Source of the DNA: an uncultured Planctomycetaceae bacterium
GTDB lineage: Bacteria; Planctomycetota; Planctomycetia; Pirellulales; UBA1268
Direction: 5' to 3'
Assembly (NCBI GenBank): GCA_903919035.1
Contig: CAIXGY010000204.1
Coordinates: forward strand, 1 to 45,406
Length of the DNA stretch: 45,406 bases
In this document: positions 8,358 through 16,071 of the stretch, in pieces
How positions within the stretch are numbered: position 1 is the first letter of the stretch
Layout: every line of letters begins with the position of its first letter
Translations under genes and position numbers: made by a program
The notes under the pieces: model-generated
Database searches by the model: none
Told to the model about the DNA's origin: nothing
Seen by the model: the letters and a program-made list of their open reading frames with translations, nothing else

Positions 8358-11300
8358 CGGCCTGCCGATTGCGGGTCACGTCGGCGTTGGAGAGTCCCCA
8401 GGCCCGCACCGTGCCGTCGGGGGCGGCGGCGACGAGACACGTGCCGTCCGGCGAAAGGCTGATCGCCGTTGGGCACTCTGTCTGGTTGGGCAGGGCGAGG
8501 AGTTCGTGGCCCCGCGCGACGTCCCAGATCCGGACGGTGCCGTCGGTCGCGGCGGTCACGAGGCGGCGGCCGTCGGGACTCACGATCACCGTCTCGACGC
8601 CCCCTTCGTGGCCGATGAAGGTGTGGATGCAGGCGCCCGTGACGACATCCCACAACCGGGCCGTCCCATCGAGCGATCCGGTGGCCACGTGGGAGCCGTC
8701 AGGGCTGAAGGTGATGGCCCGCACCGCCCCGGTGTGTCCGTCCAGGGCGTGTCGTCGCATGCCGGCCGCCCAGTCCGTGAGGTAGACGCTGCCGAACGCC
8801 ACGCCGGTGGCCAGCGTGCGGCCGTCCGGGCTCGTGGCCTGGCAGCTCACGAGCCCGAGTGGCGAACCGGTGTGAGCCACCGCGCCGGTGGCGGCGTCGA
8901 ACAGATCACGCGTGGTGTAGGTGATCCGAGTGCCGTCGAGGCCGAAGACCGCGTTGGTGCCCACGAGCGACTCCTTCTTCCCGACGGCCAGCGCCGCGAT
9001 TCGTCGCCCGGTGCGGGCCTCCCAGACGTTCACCGTGTGATCGCCGCACGTGGTCAACAGCCGACCGCCGTCCGGACTGAATTGCATCGAGACCCGGCCC
9101 CGGGCATGGCCGGCGAGCGTGGTGACGAGGTCGCCGGTGTCGGTGGCCCAGATGCGGACCTCACCGCCGCCGACAGCCTGGCCCGACGCGGCCGCCACGA
9201 GCCCGCCGTCGGGGCTGAAGACGACCTGGCTCACGGTCGTGCCGGGGCCCCGGAGCGACCGGACCCGCTCGACGCAGCGCGGATTCCAGAGTTCGACGTC
9301 GGCCGTGCCCCGGGGTGCCGTCGCGAGCAGGTTGCCGTCGGGACTGAAGGCGACGGCGTTCAGCCCGTGGAGGCCGGGCAGCACCGCGAGCGACTCGCGC
9401 TGTGTCCGCGACCACACCCGCACCGTGCCGTCCTGCGAGCCCGAAGCGAAGGTCTCGCCGTCGCCCCGAAAGGCGACCGTGAGGATCGCCGCATCGTGTC
9501 CCGGCAGGTCGCGGATCCCCGCGAGTCGGGCGACGTCCCAGACGCGGATGTGGCCGTTCGCGGCACCGCTCACCAGCTGGCCGCCGTCCTCGGTGAAGGC
9601 CACGGCCGTCACCTCCGCGCCATGCCCGCGCAGCGTGCCGGCAAGCGTGCCCGATGTCGCGTCCCAGATCTCCGCGGCGTTGTCCGGAGCGGATCGCACG
9701 ATCCGGCTGCCATCGACGCTGAATGCGAACCGCTGAAACAGGCTTCTCGCAGGTGTCTTTGTCTGCGCGATCGTGCACAGTCGCCGTCCCGATGCCGCGT
9801 CGTGGACGACGAGGCCCATCGAACGATCTCGATGCGTTACCAGCATCCCCAGTCGCCCTCCGTCAGGACTGAACTGAAACGACTCCACGCGCCCGTCCGT
9901 ATCGCCCGGAAGGACGACCGCGTCTCCACTCCGCGTGTTCCACAGGCGGAGCGTATGCGCCGCATCCTGGATCGCGATCCGATCCCCCGGCGCGTTGAAT
10001 GTCGCCGTGACGACGTCGCCGCGACGATCGGCCAGTATCACGTCGGGATCGACCCCCGCGCGGGCCACGACGTGAATGCGGCCGTCCTCGCCACACCGGG
10101 CCATTCGACTGGCGTCGCGGCTCGTCGCGACGATCGGATCGCTGGCCGCACGCCGGCCACGGGAGGCACTCCTCCACCAGGCCACCCAGGCGTCGGTGCA
10201 AGCCGGTTTCGGCGCGTAGCGGAGCCGATCATCGACTGAAAAAAACCGAAGTTCGCCGGCTCGGCGCGTCGTGCCGTCGAAGCGGGCATGGAGTCGGAGA
10301 AGGCCCGGTGAATACACGCCCTCTTCGTCATACCCGCTTTGGGTGAACGAAGCCGCACCGAGCGTGCCGCCGTCGGGGCTGTAGGCGAGGCCGTCCACCG
10401 CCCGTCCTTCCATGTCGAGCACGACGAGGGCCTCGTCGAGCCGCGCGCCGAGCAGGCGGAGTTCGAGCGGCAGTGACTCGCCCACCAGGGCGCGGTTCTG
10501 GGCATACGTCCGGCGGGCCAGCCGGAAGTTGCGCTCGTCGATCGCGGCCCGCAGCGCCCGCAGGTTGGCGACGTAGAACTGTTCGACGGCCTCCCGTCCG
10601 GCCGCATCGGCCCGCTCCCGTGCCCGGATCGCTTCCGCCCGCTCGCGGTTCGCCTGGACGGCGAAGACCGACGCCCCCACGACGCCGGCCACGAGCGTGG
10701 CGAGCACGCCGGCCGTCGCGACGGCCGCCAGCCGGTGCCGCCGCGCCAGCCGCACCAGCGACTCGACCAGCCCCGGACGCCGCGCGGCGATCGGCTCGCC
10801 GCGCAGGTACCTCGCGAGATCGGCCTCGAGTTCCGTGGCGCTGGCGTAGCGGCGGTCGCGTTCCTTCGCCAGGCAGGTGCCCACGATCGTGGCGAGATCG
10901 CCGCGCAGCTGCGGATCCGTGGCGGAAATCGCGGAGGGGTCGGTCTCCATGACGATCCGCGCCGCCTCGTAGAGATGCCGTCCGGAGACGTCGTACGGCG
11001 GCCTGCCCGTGAGGAGTTCGTGGAGCACCATGCCGAGGGCGTAGACATCGGCCCGGACATCGACGTCAGCCGCCGCGCCTGCGAGCTGTTCCGGCGCCAT
11101 GTATTGGAGGGTGCCGATGAGCTGCCCGGCGTCGGTGTGGAGCGTGGTCATCGCGACATCGCTGTCGGTGCTCCGCGCCACCCCGAAGTCGATGATCTTC
11201 GGGCGCCCCGTCGCGTCGACGAGGATGTTGCCGGGTTTGAGGTCCCGATGGATGACGCCCTTCTGATGACCGTGGGCGACCGCCTGGCAGACCTGGCGAA

Positions 11301-11757
11301 ACAGATCGACGCGGTCGCGGAGGGACATGTCCCGCTCGGCCGCGGCGGCCGTGAGTGGCCGGGCCTGTTCCACGAATTCCATCACGAAATACGGGAACGC
11401 TCCCTCCGGACCGGCCGCCATGCCCGCGGAGTAGATGCGGGCGATTCCGGGGTGGTTGAGCCGGCCGAGCACCTGCGTCTCGTGCTCGAACCGCCGGGCC
11501 GCCGCCGCCGAGAGCACGCCCGCTCGCATCACCTTCACGGCCACGGTGCGGCGGGGAATGTCCTGGATCGCCTCGTAGACCGCCCCCATGCCCCCCTGGC
11601 CCACGACGGTGACGATCGTGACGTCGCCGAGACGGGTGCCGGAGCAGAAGGTGTCCGGGGCGCGGCGGGCCGCGGCCCCCAGGAACTGCGTCAGGCCGAC
11701 GAAGCTCAGGGCCGCGTCGCCGCCGGTCGGGGGCACGGGCTCCATGGCGCGATCCAC
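8341..11757 (-). CDS. transmembrane Ser/Thr protein kinase with WD40 propellers
   Basis: A 1138-residue sensor-type kinase. The Hanks-type domain (about 45-315) has all key elements: glycine loop GQGGMG (53-58), Lys75 in VAVK, HRDLKPGN (170-177), DFG (190-192) and APEQ (221-224). One membrane helix follows (about 343-367), then a short coiled-coil-like stretch rich in Glu/Arg/Ala. About 13-14 WD40 blades run from about 455 to the end (for example FSPDGSHVATGSLDGTARLW), enough for two seven-bladed propellers. The topology puts the kinase in the cytoplasm and the propellers outside the cytoplasmic membrane. The start lies 4 bp after the ECF sigma-factor stop, so the two genes are co-transcribed and probably translationally coupled. 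In planctomycetes, ECF sigma factors are often genomically paired with such kinases, and sigma control by phosphorylation is inferred. Confidence 0.95.
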   Translation of the reverse strand: MDRAMEPVPPTGGDAALSFVGLTQFLGAAARRAPDTFCSGTRLGDVTIVTVVGQGGMGAVYEAIQDIPRRTVAVKVMRAGVLSAAAARRFEHETQVLGRLNHPGIARIYSAGMAAGPEGAFPYFVMEFVEQARPLTAAAAERDMSLRDRVDLFRQVCQAVAHGHQKGVIHRDLKPGNILVDATGRPKIIDFGVARSTDSDVAMTTLHTDAGQLIGTLQYMAPEQLAGAAADVDVRADVYALGMVLHELLTGRPPYDVSGRHLYEAARIVMETDPSAISATDPQLRGDLATIVGTCLAKERDRRYASATELEADLARYLRGEPIAARRPGLVESLVRLARRHRLAAVATAGVLATLVAGVVGASVFAVQANRERAEAIRARERADAAGREAVEQFYVANLRALRAAIDERNFRLARRTYAQNRALVGESLPLELRLLGARLDEALVVLDMEGRAVDGLAYSPDGGTLGAASFTQSGYDEEGVYSPGLLRLHARFDGTTRRAGELRFFSVDDRLRYAPKPACTDAWVAWWRSASRGRRAASDPIVATSRDASRMARCGEDGRIHVVARAGVDPDVILADRRGDVVTATFNAPGDRIAIQDAAHTLRLWNTRSGDAVVLPGDTDGRVESFQFSPDGGRLGMLVTHRDRSMGLVVHDAASGRRLCTIAQTKTPARSLFQRFAFSVDGSRIVRSAPDNAAEIWDATSGTLAGTLRGHGAEVTAVAFTEDGGQLVSGAANGHIRVWDVARLAGIRDLPGHDAAILTVAFRGDGETFASGSQDGTVRVWSRTQRESLAVLPGLHGLNAVAFSPDGNLLATAPRGTADVELWNPRCVERVRSLRGPGTTVSQVVFSPDGGLVAAASGQAVGGGEVRIWATDTGDLVTTLAGHARGRVSMQFSPDGGRLLTTCGDHTVNVWEARTGRRIAALAVGKKESLVGTNAVFGLDGTRITYTTRDLFDAATGAVAHTGSPLGLVSCQATSPDGRTLATGVAFGSVYLTDWAAGMRRHALDGHTGAVRAITFSPDGSHVATGSLDGTARLWDVVTGACIHTFIGHEGGVETVIVSPDGRRLVTAATDGTVRIWDVARGHELLALPNQTECPTAISLSPDGTCLVAAAPDGTVRAWGLSNADVTRNRQAVTASP

Positions 11758-11761
11758 TCCC

Positions 11762-12385
11762 TCACGGCGTCGGACGCTCGTCCTCCAAGGCCAGCCTCAC
11801 GGCGTCCCGCGCCTCCCGCCAGTAGGTCTTTACCGTGCGCTCGGAGCAGCCGAGCATGCCGGCGATCGTTCGCTGGTCGGCGCCGAGGTACCACACGAGC
11901 TGGAACACCTCCCGGAGGCGGTCGGGCAGCGCCGCGATCGCGGCGTGGAACTGCTCCCAGCGATCGAGCGGCACGTCGGCGGCGGCGACGTCATCGACGA
12001 GAAAGCGTGGCGGGCCGTCGGCGCTCGCGACAACGTTGGTGTCGTGGTTGGCGGCGTAGGAGCCCGCCCGCGCGTTGCGGCGGGCCAGGTCGACGAGTTC
12101 GCGGTGAATCTGGGTCGCGGCCAGGGCCATGAGCTCGCGGGGGGGCTCCCCGGTCGCCGCCATCTGGCCGAGGGCCCGGTGCAGCCGCATCGCGGCCCCC
12201 TGAAACACGTCGTCGGTGTCGTCGTAGCGCCGCACGGATGGGAATTGGCCGAGCATCCGGTGGGCGAGCGACCTGAGTCGGTCGGCACACAACTCGATGA
12301 CGCGATCACGGGCCTCGGGATGCCCGGCGGTGAGTTCGGCGACAAGATTCCTGAGCGCATCGCTGTCGTCCATCGCCACCCCCAT
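11762..12385 (-). CDS. ECF-type RNA polymerase sigma factor
   Basis: About 207 residues with two sigma-70 regions. Region 2 includes VIELCADRLRSLAHRML and the DDVFQGAAMRLHRAL helix. Region 4 includes LPDRLREVFQLVWYLG and the helix-turn-helix DQRTIAGMLGCSERTVKTYW. The group resembles the planctomycete ECF/SigK-like family in which region 4 ends with KTYWREAR. No anti-sigma gene is adjacent; instead the kinase-WD40 gene follows after 4 bp, suggesting kinase-based control. Starts at 12385 (MGVAMDD) and 12373 (MDDSD) are both possible. The longer frame up to 12460 lacks sigma-factor similarity. It likely directs a small regulon whose promoters cannot be seen here. Confidence 0.9.
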   Translation of the reverse strand: MGVAMDDSDALRNLVAELTAGHPEARDRVIELCADRLRSLAHRMLGQFPSVRRYDDTDDVFQGAAMRLHRALGQMAATGEPPRELMALAATQIHRELVDLARRNARAGSYAANHDTNVVASADGPPRFLVDDVAAADVPLDRWEQFHAAIAALPDRLREVFQLVWYLGADQRTIAGMLGCSERTVKTYWREARDAVRLALEDERPTP

Positions 12386-12599
12386 GCCCCGCCCACTGGA
12401 TTGTGCGCGGTTTGCTCCGGGGAAGATAGTCCGACAGCCGAAGGGGTCGCAGCCAGACATCCCGTTGCCTGCCGGGTCGGGCGAACCGTTGTCTCACGAG
12501 ATGCGTATGAAATCCTAACGGCCGTCAGGCACACTCCAAAGCCGCCCTGCCGTGACGGGTGGCCCAGGCCGGGCCGTTCGCGACGCCGTGGAGGGAGCC

Positions 12600-12866
12600 A
12601 TGAACCGCGATGACTTGCTCGCGCTGTGTTCCGGGTGGGCGGGCCACCGGGTGGCCGTGGGACGGGTGACCGTCGCCGGCGACGCCGTGAACCCGATCGC
12701 CGAGATCATGCGGTGCTTCCGCCGGGCCGAGATCTCCGAGAGCGAGAAGAACGCCCTGCTCTCGCTCGTCTGCGACCCGGAGGAGGAGGTCGACTGCTGC
12801 GCCGAGACGGCCTGCGTTCGCGACGCCTGGGCCGATGAGCACGAGGCGTCGGACGACGACGACTGA
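12600..12866 (+). CDS. small acidic hypothetical protein with a Cys cluster
   Basis: An 88-residue protein starting MNRDDLLALCSGW. The start is set by a strong Shine-Dalgarno GGAGGGAG ending a few bases before the ATG at 12600. It has five cysteines besides the one in LCSGW region, including C-D-P-E-E-E-V-D-C-C-A-E-T-A-C near the C-terminus, and an acidic DDDD tail. It looks soluble and has no signal peptide or membrane helix. The family was not recognised. The opposite strand is also open here, but only this frame has a good ribosome site. It is divergent from the ECF sigma gene, 214 bp away, and convergent with the BBP7-like gene. Confidence 0.6.
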   Translation: MNRDDLLALCSGWAGHRVAVGRVTVAGDAVNPIAEIMRCFRRAEISESEKNALLSLVCDPEEEVDCCAETACVRDAWADEHEASDDDD

Positions 12867-12911
12867 CGGTCGTCCGATCGAACGTTCCCGCGATTCCCGG
12901 CTCCGGCACGA

Positions 12912-14291
12912 TCACCAGGAGCCGTAGCAGCCGAACGACACGCCGTTGTAGAAGGTCTGGCCGCCAGCGTCGATGTCGCGGATGTCCCGGTTGTCGAGAT
13001 TCAACTGCCGCTCGCTGGTGGCGATGCCGGCCACCCACAGGAAGTCGTAGCCGATCTGCAGGGCGAAGTTGGGCGTGATGTTCCAGCCGGCCAGGATCGT
13101 GAGATCGCCGATGAAACCCGCGCCCGTCTGGGAGCCGGAGTCGGAGAGGTCGGTCGTGCCGTCAGGCCCGAAGGTGGTCGTGTTCACGCCCACGGCCCGC
13201 TGTGACATGCTCGCGAACGAGATCGCCGGCGCGGCTCGCCCCCGCAGGCCCCAGTAGAAGAATTCGTTCTGGCTCACGAGTTCCGCACCGAGGTTGAGTC
13301 CGAGCAACCAGTTCTCCGTGCCGATCTGGTAGTTGCCGCTGAACTGGGTCGGCGGCACCGGCGGGAGATTGTCGGGGCCGATGTCGGGACGCGACGCCCG
13401 CATCGTGAAATCCTCCGTGACGCGGGCCAGCCGGGTGCCCAGGATCAGCCCGGGCAGGAACCCACGCTCGGCATGTTTGGTCCAGTTGCCGCCCGGCGAC
13501 ATCACCAGCTGGTCGCGGCCGAGCCGCCGGCGCATCCGGTAGTTCCACTCCCAGCTGTTGAAGTCGGAGCGGACGATGGCCTCGTAGCGGTTGGCGCCGT
13601 TGAAGCCCGGGGCCAGCACGTTCAGCGGGGTGAACAGGGCACCGTTCTGGAGGGCGTTCCAGCCGGCATAGTCTTCCCAGTTCATGCCACCGTAGTAGAT
13701 GAACTCGATGGCCCGATCACGATCCGCGCAGTCTGTGCCCAGCGACTTGCCGATGGTGATCCGCGCACCGGGTGAGATGTCGAACGGCTGGCCGGTGGTC
13801 GTGTAGTTGATGGGCACCCGGCCCGGCCCGATGTCCTCGACGATCTTCTTGCGGTTCTCGCGGCTGCGATCCATCCACAGGGATTCGGCGCCCACGTACC
13901 ACCCGCCGTTCCAGAACCAGCGGCCCGAACTCGCCTCGAAGGGCATCTCGTCGAGCTCGAATTCGTCGACGAGCATCCCCTGCGACGCGGCGGATGACAC
14001 GTCGAGCACCTCCGGAGGCGCCAGCACCGATGGCTCGGTCACGCGGGCCGGCGGCGGGAGTTCACCGCCGGGCATGCCGGCTCCGGCCTCCTGGGCCGGC
14101 TCGAGCACGAGCGGCACGTCGAAGGCGGCGGACTCGACGCTCTCCGCGGCCGGGCAAACGGCCGGGATCCCCGACGCGAACAGGGCGGCCGCCAGGGTGA
14201 TGGCCAGCCGGTGATGAAGCGGGTGAAACGACACGGTTGTGACCCACGAGGTCCGGGCCTGGCCGTCCTTCGACCATGGCCGCAGGATCAT
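12912..14291 (-). CDS. BBP7-like outer-membrane beta-barrel protein
   Basis: About 459 residues. After a hydrophobic export segment (LAITLAAALFASGIPAV, then an Ala cleavage region) comes a Pro/Glu-rich linker. The barrel begins with RWFWNGGWYVGAESLWMDRS and then alternates aromatic and polar residues in strands up to the C-terminus (GWNITPNFALQIGYDFLWV). This layout, including the late GYDFLW strand, is that of the planctomycete BBP7 family of barrel proteins, whose role is unknown. The start is uncertain: the ATG at 14291 gives a long n-region, and an internal GTG near 14240 would give a more normal signal peptide. The divergent small membrane protein gene starts 203 bp away. Confidence 0.78.
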   Translation of the reverse strand: MILRPWSKDGQARTSWVTTVSFHPLHHRLAITLAAALFASGIPAVCPAAESVESAAFDVPLVLEPAQEAGAGMPGGELPPPARVTEPSVLAPPEVLDVSSAASQGMLVDEFELDEMPFEASSGRWFWNGGWYVGAESLWMDRSRENRKKIVEDIGPGRVPINYTTTGQPFDISPGARITIGKSLGTDCADRDRAIEFIYYGGMNWEDYAGWNALQNGALFTPLNVLAPGFNGANRYEAIVRSDFNSWEWNYRMRRRLGRDQLVMSPGGNWTKHAERGFLPGLILGTRLARVTEDFTMRASRPDIGPDNLPPVPPTQFSGNYQIGTENWLLGLNLGAELVSQNEFFYWGLRGRAAPAISFASMSQRAVGVNTTTFGPDGTTDLSDSGSQTGAGFIGDLTILAGWNITPNFALQIGYDFLWVAGIATSERQLNLDNRDIRDIDAGGQTFYNGVSFGCYGSW

Positions 14292-14494
14292 CGTCACCGC
14301 CACGACCCGAATTGCAGGAATTTTCGGCAGGATCGACAGGCCACGCCCCAGTTTCCCCAGCTTGTTGCGGCCTGGCACCCCGGCGGCACCCCGCCCGCAC
14401 CGCGAAAACCGGCACACGCGGCCGCCCAGTCGAGCCGCACTCGGCCGACGTTCGATGATGCTTCCGTGTCGCGCCCTGAATCACCGATGCCCCC

Positions 14495-14761
14495 ATGCTC
14501 CCCAAACGCCACCATCTCCTGCTCGTCGGCCTGTTGATGTTCATGGCCGGCGTGCAGTTTCGCCTCGTGGAGTCATTCACGCTCAACGAGCGGTCGAGCC
14601 GCTTCGTGACCGCGGAGCTCGGAGGCGTCGCGGGGCAGTCGTTGTGGCAGGCCGCGCCGATCCGCAAGGTCGTCGAGCCGCCGCGCTGGCTGGGCCTGGC
14701 CCTGATGTCGGTCGGCGGCGTGCTGACGGTCAAGAGCCTCGCGCGGCGGGGTGCCGCCTGA
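14495..14761 (+). CDS. small two-helix membrane protein
   Basis: 88 residues with a hydrophobic helix at 7-21 (LLLVGLLMFMAGVQF) and a second near 69-81 (LGLALMSVGGVLTV). A short extracytoplasmic segment with ESFTLNERSSRFV lies between them. The function is unknown. The helix-loop-helix layout and the PRW/PDW motif before helix two resemble the 72-residue protein at 32073-32291, so the two may be distant paralogues. No clear ribosome site is seen upstream. It ends 12 bp from the convergent OB-fold gene. Confidence 0.6.
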   Translation: MLPKRHHLLLVGLLMFMAGVQFRLVESFTLNERSSRFVTAELGGVAGQSLWQAAPIRKVVEPPRWLGLALMSVGGVLTVKSLARRGAA

Positions 14762-14773
14762 CGAGGCCCCACG

Positions 14774-15232
14774 TCATTCGGTCGCGGCCGCCTCGACATC
14801 CGCCTCCACGAGTTCGATCTGAGCCGGATCGTCGACCACGATCTGGGCCGATCCCTTGAACTCGGCGACCGTGCCCCGCACGCGGATCGTGCGATCCAGG
14901 AAATGCAGCGCGGGATTCTCGATGCCTGCGTCCTTGAACCGAGCGAGTCCGGCCTTGAAGATCACCACCGTGAAATTGCCATCGTCACGGCGGTTCCGGC
15001 TGGAGTTGAGGAAGCACATGTCCTTGTCGGCGAGCGATCGCGCGGCCCTGACGGTCAGCTCCACGGTGCACTCCTCGCCGACGTGATCGGCGGCGTCCGC
15101 GGCCGAGATCGACACGGCCGCCTCCTCGGTCGCCGGGGCGTCCGCCACCGCCACGGCATCGTCGGCGGCCCGTGCAGAAGCGGCCCAGGCAAGGCCGAGC
15201 AGGGCAAGAATCAGGGGGACGGCATGTCTCAT
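14774..15232 (-). CDS. secreted OB-fold protein
   Basis: 152 residues with a clear signal peptide (1-22, cleavage after ARA). The mature part has the five-strand OB-like pattern: ADHVGEECTVELTVRAAR, then CFLNSS, DGNFTVVIF, LDRTIRVRGTVAEFKG and AQIVVDDPAQIELV. Such proteins are often annotated as nucleic-acid-binding OB-fold but are periplasmic, and no ligand is known. GGAGGG precedes the ATG by a good distance. It follows lptB by 78 bp on the same strand and may be the last gene of the lepB-lptB operon. Confidence 0.7.
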   Translation of the reverse strand: MRHAVPLILALLGLAWAASARAADDAVAVADAPATEEAAVSISAADAADHVGEECTVELTVRAARSLADKDMCFLNSSRNRRDDGNFTVVIFKAGLARFKDAGIENPALHFLDRTIRVRGTVAEFKGSAQIVVDDPAQIELVEADVEAAATE

Positions 15233-15310
15233 GGGAATTCCCTCCGGAAGCGACGCGGCCCCGCGGCCATCGCCCGCACCATGGATAGTATCCCCGCGGC
15301 GCCGCCACCG

Positions 15311-16060
15311 CTACGCGGCGTCGACGCCCTGCGGCAGCAGGCCCGGGCTCTCGCCGAAGTAGTACTTCCGGGCGTCGGGATTCGAGAGCACCTCGTCGGC
15401 GGTGCCATGGCAGAGGACCTTGCCGGCCCGGATGACGTAACTGCGGTCGGTGATCGCGAGCGTCTCGCGTTCGCGGTGGTCGGTGATCAGGATCGAGATG
15501 CCGTCGTCCCGCAGCGAGCGGATGATCTTCTGGATCGAGTGGATCGTGACCGGGTCGATGCCGGTGAAGGGCTCGTCGAGGAGGATGATCCGCGGCTCCG
15601 TCACCAGGCAGCGCGCGATCTCGAGCCGTCGCTTCTCGCCCCCGGAGATGTAGTGGGCCTTCGAGCGGCGGATCTTCACGATGTCGAACTGCTCGAGGAG
15701 CTCCTCGCAGCGCCGCCGCCGCTCCTTCGGGCCCATGCCCACGAGCTCCATGATGGCGAGCAGGTTCTGCTCGACGGTGAGCTTGCGGAACACGCTCTGC
15801 TCCTGGGCGAGGTAGCCCATGCCGCCGTCGCGGGCCCGCCGGTGCATCGGCCAGTCGGTGATCTCGGCGTCATCGAGCAGGACACGCCCCGAGTCGGGGA
15901 TCACCATCCCGCACGTCATGCGGAAGCTCGTGGTCTTGCCGGCCCCATTGGGCCCGAGAAGGCCCACGATCTCGCCGGACTCGACGTGGAAGTCGACGCC
16001 GTCCACGACCCGCCGCCGGCCGTAGTTCTTCACGAGCCCTTCGACGCTCAACAGCGGCAT
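15311..16060 (-). CDS. lptB: LPS export ABC transporter ATPase LptB
   Basis: A 249-residue ABC ATPase that powers LPS extraction from the inner membrane as part of LptB2FGC. Visible motifs are Walker A GPNGAGKTT (about 39-47), Q-loop YLAQEQSVFRKLTVEQN, signature ISGGEKRRLEIARCL, Walker B IILLDEPFTGIDP and the switch His in LITDHRE. The LptB-specific features are FRKLTVEQNLLAI and the C-terminal GTADEVLSNPDARKYYFGE, matching the proteobacterial protein closely. The ATG at 16060 has GGAGG upstream, and the extra upstream frame is lepB sequence. The gap to lepB is 11 bp. The lptF/G and lptA/C partners are not in the window. Confidence 0.93.
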   Translation of the reverse strand: MPLLSVEGLVKNYGRRRVVDGVDFHVESGEIVGLLGPNGAGKTTSFRMTCGMVIPDSGRVLLDDAEITDWPMHRRARDGGMGYLAQEQSVFRKLTVEQNLLAIMELVGMGPKERRRRCEELLEQFDIVKIRRSKAHYISGGEKRRLEIARCLVTEPRIILLDEPFTGIDPVTIHSIQKIIRSLRDDGISILITDHRERETLAITDRSYVIRAGKVLCHGTADEVLSNPDARKYYFGESPGLLPQGVDAA

Positions 16061-16071
16061 GCCGGCCTCCG

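Noticed and set aside
8242-10239. A 665-codon plus-strand frame opposite the kinase WD40 region
   Set aside because: The repeats seen in it are the reverse of the WD40 repeats; no ribosome site or domain supports it.
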